Assembly: GCF_017696275.1 (NCBI RefSeq)
Contig: NZ_JAAORF010000003.1
Span: 496,001 to 560,000, forward strand
DNA: 64,000 bases
Source of the DNA: Prochlorococcus marinus XMU1405
GTDB lineage: Bacteria > Cyanobacteriota > Cyanobacteriia > PCC-6307 > Cyanobiaceae
Direction of reading: 5' to 3'
The first letter of the stretch is position 1. Every line of letters begins with the position of its first letter. Shown here one piece after another: positions 57,338 through 64,000 of the stretch. A program made the translations under genes and the position numbers. Below the pieces are notes generated by a model that saw only the letters and a list, made by a program, of their open reading frames with translations, had not been told where the DNA came from and ran no database searches.

Positions 57338-58323
57338 GCTTCAACGTTATCACTAAGTCTTCTCAAACCTCTTAATCCATCTCGCTCTAGATTTCTCACT
57401 CGATCCCTACTTATTCCTAATACCCTCCCGATACCTGTAAGAGACATTGGCTCATCACCATCCATACCGTATCTCATTCTTAATACTCTACATTGCAGAT
57501 CTGGTAATTGATGCAAAAGAGAATGGAGATCGCCCCTCATACAATCCATCTCTATTTGTTCATCAGGCAAATCCTCTCCGCCTGCAAGTAAATCTAATAA
57601 AACAGTATCTTCACCATCGCCAACTTTTGTTTCTAAACTCACTGGCTGTCCAGCTTTGCACATCAAATCTTTAACATCTTCTTCGGGAAGCTCTACGTAT
57701 TTTGCAAGTTCACTTACTGTTGGGGTTCTAGACATTTCTTGACTTAACTCTCTTTGACCTTTTTTTAATTTGTTCAACATTTCAGTTATGTGAATTGGTA
57801 GCCTTATTGCCCTACTTTTTTCAGCTATTGCTCTAGTAATACCTTGTCTAATCCACCAATATGCATAAGTTGAAAATTTATAGCCTCTAGCAGGGTCAAA
57901 CTTTTCAACTCCTCTAACTAATCCTATTGTTCCCTCTTGAATTAAATCTAATAATTCCATGTTTCTTTTAGTATATTTTTTTGCAACACTTACTACCAAC
58001 CTTAAATTAGCTGCAACCATTCTCTCTTTAGCCCTCTGTCCAGCTCTTTGTCTTTTTTTTATAATTGAAGTAGATAAACTTAATTTATTTGATAATTCCT
58101 CAATACTTGGCTTATCGCCTGTTAATTCAATAATTTCTAATTCTGCTCTCTCAACTTGCATATATTCTTGGACCTGCCTGCCAAGAGTAATTTCTTGCTC
58201 GTGGGATAAAAGCGGAACTCTACCTATGTCCCTTAAATAAGATCTTACAAGATCAACATCATTACTAGCTTTTAAACTTGATATTGACGCCAATTTATTT
58301 TCACTCAAAGTTTCAGAAGACAT
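57322..58323 (-). CDS. Group 2 RNA polymerase sigma factor (RpoD-like)
   Basis: The 333-residue protein has sigma region 1.2 (DLVRSYLRDIGRVPLL), regions 2.1-2.4 (MVAANLRLVVSVAKKY, LDLIQEGTIGLVRGVEKFDP, YKFSTYAYWWIRQGITRAI), region 3 (RLPIHITEMLNKLKKGQREL) and region 4 (GIGRVLGISRDRVRNLERDGLRGLRRLS). Region 1.1 is absent, so it is a group 2, non-essential-type sigma and not the principal RpoD. Picocyanobacteria carry several; which this is cannot be told from the sequence alone. The gene stands alone on its strand between a hydrolase and mgtE. Confidence 0.94.
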   Translation of the reverse strand: MSSETLSENKLASISSLKASNDVDLVRSYLRDIGRVPLLSHEQEITLGRQVQEYMQVERAELEIIELTGDKPSIEELSNKLSLSTSIIKKRQRAGQRAKERMVAANLRLVVSVAKKYTKRNMELLDLIQEGTIGLVRGVEKFDPARGYKFSTYAYWWIRQGITRAIAEKSRAIRLPIHITEMLNKLKKGQRELSQEMSRTPTVSELAKYVELPEEDVKDLMCKAGQPVSLETKVGDGEDTVLLDLLAGGEDLPDEQIEMDCMRGDLHSLLHQLPDLQCRVLRMRYGMDGDEPMSLTGIGRVLGISRDRVRNLERDGLRGLRRLSDNVEAYFVS

Positions 58324-58421
58324 GAAAGATTTTTATTGTTTTGTAAACAATACCATTAAGAAATGTAAAGTTAAACAAAAAAATCCACAAATTTACAAAA
58401 ATGAGAATAAATACCTAGTGT

Positions 58422-59828
58422 TTATATTAAAGAAAAGCTTAACAACCATTTTGCTGTACTTAGATAAATAAATACTCCTGCAATATCCGTGACAGTTGTT
58501 ATAAAAGGAGATGACATTAAAGCAGGGTCCAATCTCATTCTGTCAAACAACAAAGGAAGAATAGCTCCCGTTGTTGCAGCTAAGGTAGTTATGGATATTA
58601 AACTTATTCCTACCGCAGAGGCTATTAAAGGACCTTCGCCTTGCCACCATGCGAAAGGAAATACTACCAGCATCATCAAAACTCCTAAAAGCGCCCCAGT
58701 TATTGCTTCCTTAACTACTGCCTTAATAGCACCAAGAGATTTCAATTTTTGAGTACTTAAACCTCTAATAACAACTGTTGAGCTTTGAGCGCCAACATTC
58801 CCCCCAGTTCCTATGAGCAACGGAATAAATGCAGCCAACAAAACTATTTCTTTTAATATTTGATCATTCATCGCTATCACTCTCGTTGTCAAACCATTCG
58901 CCAAAACCAGAATTAACAACCACAGAATTCTTCTTCGAGTTATCGTAAATAAACTACTTTGAAAATAATCATCTTCATCTCCAGATTGAACTGCCCCAGC
59001 GGCATAAATATCTCTTGTTGCTTCTTGCTCTATAACATCAATTAAATCATCTACAGTAACTATCCCGACAAGTCTTTTTTCTTTATCAACTACTGGGAGA
59101 GCTAAAAAATCATATCTTTGTATTGCTCTAGCGACCTCTTCTTGATTTGTATTCGTGGAAATATTAACTACATCTTTTGTCATAACATCTCCAATTGGCT
59201 TAGAAGGATCAGCAGTTACGAGGTCTCTCAAAGAAAGAATACCCGTTAAATGTCTTTCTTTATCAGTTACGTATAAACTATAAATTGTTTCTGTAAATGG
59301 AGCTCTTTTTCTGACTAGAGAAAGAGCCTCAGATGCTGTTTGCATCTCTTTAAGATCTATGAATTCAGTTGTCATTAATCGGCCTGCAGTTTCAGGTTCA
59401 TATCCAAGTAATTCAGCTGTAACTTTCCTTTCACCAGGACTAAGAGCAGACAAAAATTTTCGTACAACTTTTGCAGGTAATTCGTCAAAGAGTTGAACTC
59501 TATCATCGGGAGACATTTTCTCAACGATTTCTAAAACTTCTCCTGAACGTAGTCTGTCTAATAATGTTTGTTGAACTATTGGATCTAAATATTCGTACAC
59601 CTCAATTGCCTCATTTTTCTTTAACAACCGAAATGCTAATGCCTGCAATATTAAAGGAAGGCTTCCAATAGCATCTGCAATATCAACAGGTTGTGAAGGT
59701 TCTAAAAGTAACTTTGCTTCATCATAATTTCCTGCAACAAGCAATTCTTCAAGTTGAATAATAATATTTTCTCTAATACTTAAGTCAGAAGATAAGGATG
59801 TAACCGCTTCAAGATTATTTTCATTCAT
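58422..59828 (-). CDS. mgtE: MgtE-type magnesium transporter
   Basis: The 468-residue protein has a cytosolic N-domain (about 1-140, FDELPAKVVRKFLSALSPGER), two CBS domains (about 150-270, MTTEFIDLKEMQTASEAL and RYDFLALPVVDKEKRLVGIVTVDDLIDVIEQEATRD) and five C-terminal helices with GTGGNVGAQSSTVVIRGLS, the pore motif. Regulated by Mg2+ binding between N and CBS parts in relatives. Chlorophyll synthesis makes Mg2+ uptake critical here (general point). No M-box riboswitch is visible upstream; the 43-nt gap to crcB is too short. Confidence 0.96.
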   Translation of the reverse strand: MNENNLEAVTSLSSDLSIRENIIIQLEELLVAGNYDEAKLLLEPSQPVDIADAIGSLPLILQALAFRLLKKNEAIEVYEYLDPIVQQTLLDRLRSGEVLEIVEKMSPDDRVQLFDELPAKVVRKFLSALSPGERKVTAELLGYEPETAGRLMTTEFIDLKEMQTASEALSLVRKRAPFTETIYSLYVTDKERHLTGILSLRDLVTADPSKPIGDVMTKDVVNISTNTNQEEVARAIQRYDFLALPVVDKEKRLVGIVTVDDLIDVIEQEATRDIYAAGAVQSGDEDDYFQSSLFTITRRRILWLLILVLANGLTTRVIAMNDQILKEIVLLAAFIPLLIGTGGNVGAQSSTVVIRGLSTQKLKSLGAIKAVVKEAITGALLGVLMMLVVFPFAWWQGEGPLIASAVGISLISITTLAATTGAILPLLFDRMRLDPALMSSPFITTVTDIAGVFIYLSTAKWLLSFSLI

Positions 59829-59871
59829 AAATATAATCCCTTGTCAAAGTAACAACACCATTATAAGAAAT

Positions 59872-60201
59872 TTAAGTAATTTTTCTACTTATCCAAAACC
59901 CAAAATACATTGTAAATAGATTTATGATAATAATTGAATTAAAAGAAATTATAAATTTTATCCAATCTCCTTGATTAAATATTTTGTACAAAAAATATAT
60001 AAATCCACTAAAAGATGTAAAGGACGAAAAGAAACCGTTTAACATAATTTTTTCTCTCGAGTAACTTAATCTTTTTGCAATGACAAAACCAAAAAAAAAT
60101 GATCCAAAGATTGAAACAACTAAACTATTATTTATAAATGCCCTTAAAAATGTACCAATATAACAGGCAAAAAGAATACCACTAAAACTTTTTATTTTCA
60201 T
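59872..60201 (-). CDS. crcB: Fluoride channel subunit CrcB/Fluc (second copy)
   Basis: A 109-residue protein with four hydrophobic helices. The family motifs are partly visible: YIGTFLRAFINN at the N-terminus and NGFFSSFTSFSGFIYFLYKIF in the middle, which correspond to the conserved R-x-x-N and GxxGxxTTFS regions. Fluc channels export fluoride as dual-topology dimers; two unequal adjacent copies usually mean a heterodimer. It overlaps the first crcB by 4 nt (ATGA) and is the last gene of the gyrB unit. Confidence 0.83.
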   Translation of the reverse strand: MKIKSFSGILFACYIGTFLRAFINNSLVVSIFGSFFFGFVIAKRLSYSREKIMLNGFFSSFTSFSGFIYFLYKIFNQGDWIKFIISFNSIIIINLFTMYFGFWISRKIT

Positions 60202-60566
60202 TTAATAATATGCATTAAATAATAACCCAAATAAAAACATACAAATGAGATTAATAATACTTCTAGATAGTGAAAAAATAAACGGATAAATTTTCTCTTT
60301 TGTAATAAAAGAAATAGTTGATATATAAAAGCAGAAAATGTACTAAAACATCCTAAAAAACTGGTATAAAATAAAAATAAAATTTTATTATTGATAAAAT
60401 TTAATGCTACTAGAATTCCCAATAAAAAGGATGAAATGAAATTAACTATTGAAGTATTTTGAATATTAAATCCTGTATTAATTTTTAAATTATTTTGTAT
60501 CAACATCCTTAGTATTAATCCAAAAGCACTCCCAAATAAAACAATAATTGTTGAGGAAATATCCAA
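60198..60566 (-). CDS. crcB: Fluoride channel subunit CrcB/Fluc (first copy)
   Basis: A 122-residue protein with four hydrophobic helices and CrcB patterns: FGSAFGLILRMLIQNN, VNFISSFLLGILVAL (N in the second helix) and FLGCFSTFSAFIYQLFLL (the GxxTTFSTF-like track of Phe and Thr). Together with the copy at 59872-60201 it likely forms a heterodimeric channel. It follows the SH3-like gene after 3 nt and overlaps the second copy as ATGA. No fluoride riboswitch is visible, so expression would follow gyrB. Confidence 0.85.
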   Translation of the reverse strand: MDISSTIIVLFGSAFGLILRMLIQNNLKINTGFNIQNTSIVNFISSFLLGILVALNFINNKILFLFYTSFLGCFSTFSAFIYQLFLLLQKRKFIRLFFHYLEVLLISFVCFYLGYYLMHIIK

Positions 60567-60569
60567 AAT

Positions 60570-62863
<2,294 letters not shown>

Positions 62864-62888
62864 TTAATATAAAAAAAAAACGATAAAC

Positions 62889-62924
62889 TTTTAAAATATT
62901 ATTTTTAAAATATTATTTTTAAAA
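62889..62924. repeat. Short AT-only tandem repeat in the gyrB-miaA gap
   Basis: The 14-bp unit TTTTAAAATATTAT occurs twice in tandem and is followed by a third partial unit TTTTAAAA. The array lies 26 nt upstream of the gyrB ATG, in the 165-nt gap between divergent gyrB and miaA. The units are also nearly palindromic. A role as an AT-rich promoter element is possible; nothing proves it. Confidence 0.5.
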
Positions 62925-63028
62925 GTTCTTTCATTAAACTTACCACCGCAATAAGAGAAAGGCTCGAAGTATATGAAAAATTTAACCACTTTATTATATA
63001 GCCAATAGATTTTTCTTCATAAATTAAT

Positions 63029-63928
63029 ATGTCTTCTAATCCACCTCACGTAATACTTTTAATAGGACCCACAGCCAGTGGTAAGACAGAATTAGCTATT
63101 GAAATTGCAAAATATTTTAAAACTCGTATACATAATATCGATTCAAGACAAATTTATAAATTTATGGATATTGGAACTGCCAAGCCTTCTAAGAATCAAC
63201 AAAAACAAATAAAGCATTTTTTAATAGATATTGAGGAGCCTATTAATCCAATTAACGCAAAACAATTTCAAGCAATTGCTCAAAAATCAATAAAAAGAGA
63301 AATAAAACTAAACAAAATACCCTTTCTTGTTGGAGGAAGTGGTCTATACATTAATTCCATAACAAAGGGTTTTTTTCTACCAGATGTACCTCCGCAAAAT
63401 TATTTGAGAAGACAATTAGAAGAACTTGGTCAGAAAAAATGTTGGGAGCTTTTACAAAAATGTGATCCAACTTTAACCAAAAAAATCAATTTTGCTGATC
63501 AAGTTAGAACAATAAGAGCTTTAGAAGTTTTTTACGTAACAGGTAAGCCTTTTTCAAATCAAAAAGTTCAAACTCCACCTGACTGGAGAATATTAGAGCT
63601 TGGATTAGATAGAGATAATTTAAAAGATAGAATTCTAGAAAGAACAAAAAATATGTTTCTTTCTGGAATTGTCGAGGAAACGAAAAACATTATTTCTCAA
63701 TATGGATCGGATTTACCAATATTAGAAACTATTGGTTACCGTGAAGCGAGAGATGTCTTAAATAACCATTCAAATATCGATAAGGCGATTGAATTAACAG
63801 CTACAAAAACGATCCAGTTTGCCAAAAGACAAAAAACATGGTTTCGTAATAAAAATAATCCCATTTGGCTTAATAACAAAAACCTGCTAAAAGATGCAAT
63901 AATTAAAATAGAGTCTTTTTTAGGCTGA
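63029..63928 (+). CDS. miaA: tRNA dimethylallyltransferase MiaA
   Basis: MiaA adds dimethylallyl to A37 of tRNAs that read codons beginning with U. The 299-residue protein has the P-loop [50 protein letters not shown], and [20 protein letters not shown], ending in [16 protein letters not shown]. All family signatures are seen. The infC start follows on the same strand after about 50 nt. Confidence 0.97.
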   Translation: MSSNPPHVILLIGPTASGKTELAIEIAKYFKTRIHNIDSRQIYKFMDIGTAKPSKNQQKQIKHFLIDIEEPINPINAKQFQAIAQKSIKREIKLNKIPFLVGGSGLYINSITKGFFLPDVPPQNYLRRQLEELGQKKCWELLQKCDPTLTKKINFADQVRTIRALEVFYVTGKPFSNQKVQTPPDWRILELGLDRDNLKDRILERTKNMFLSGIVEETKNIISQYGSDLPILETIGYREARDVLNNHSNIDKAIELTATKTIQFAKRQKTWFRNKNNPIWLNNKNLLKDAIIKIESFLG

Positions 63929-63978
63929 CTTTATAAAAATAGATTTTGTTCATCATCCAATCAATCTTTACAAACTGA

Positions 63979-64000
63979 ATGCCACCACGCCCACGCTTTG
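63979..64000 (+). CDS. infC: Translation initiation factor IF-3, first codons only
   Basis: The ATG at 63979 begins MPPRPRF before the window ends. This is the N-terminus of cyanobacterial IF-3 as I remember it, and infC follows miaA in this part of picocyanobacterial genomes. With only seven residues the call rests largely on that memory and on synteny. Confidence 0.6.

Overview
The window reads as a piece of the chromosome of a small-genome, AT-rich marine picocyanobacterium, most likely a high-light-adapted Prochlorococcus. Three things point there: photosystem I genes (psaD, psaC), NDH-1 subunit NdhS, RpaB and the ho1-pebA-pebB bilin genes, which mark a cyanobacterium; very short intergenic gaps with many overlapping stop/start codons, which mark a streamlined genome; and AT-rich codon use together with single-copy housekeeping genes. 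The strain assignment is inferred from gene content and remembered gene order, not from a search.

Layout. 1-7.5 kb: 5' part of recF, tRNA-Arg(CCG), a GNAT-like gene, ppc, gshA abutting trpE, and psaD. 7.6-15.5 kb: a mrp-rodA-histidine kinase operon, hemF, a CCB-type cytochrome b6f assembly factor, an RNase D-like exonuclease and an LpxB-like glycosyltransferase. 15.5-17.1 kb: the only accessory-looking stretch. It holds an intact tRNA-Cys, one secreted alpha/beta hydrolase gene, two downstream copies of the tRNA-Cys 3' end and several 11-bp repeats, and looks like relics of tRNA-targeted integration. 17.3-24.1 kb: two small unknown genes, purM, a panC-cmk fusion, a low-molecular-weight phosphatase, ho1-pebA-pebB and a conserved unknown gene. 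24.3-33.8 kb: icd, a sugar-acid kinase, a mutarotase-like gene, a hydrolase, a NapA-type antiporter, glycogen phosphorylase and two unknown genes. 33.8-38.1 kb: tRNA-Arg(CCT), the RNase P RNA, rnc, ndhS, rimM, glmS and psaC. 38.2-43.4 kb: acpP-fabF-tkt and thiC with a TPP riboswitch. 43.4-49.8 kb: a small membrane protein, an M20 amidohydrolase, a TPR protein, ruvB, smpB, lysS and rpaB. 50-55.4 kb: mreBCD, ssb, a DedA protein, ahcY and tsaE. 55.3-64 kb: a PfkB kinase, a second related hydrolase, a group 2 sigma factor, mgtE, a gyrB-SH3-crcB-crcB operon, miaA and the first codons of infC.

How the genes work together. Most is core metabolism: carbon entry and flow (ppc, icd, tkt, glgP), tetrapyrroles (hemF, ho1, pebA, pebB), photosystem I and NDH-1 electron flow, cell wall elongation (rodA, mreBCD, glmS), fatty acid elongation (acpP, fabF), RNA processing and translation (rnpB, rnc, rimM, smpB, lysS, miaA, infC) and DNA maintenance (recF, ruvB, ssb, gyrB). 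The parts that most deserve a second look are the tRNA-Cys repeat array around 15.5-17.1 kb, the missing standard start codon of recF, and the histidine kinase whose ATP-binding domain looks degenerate.
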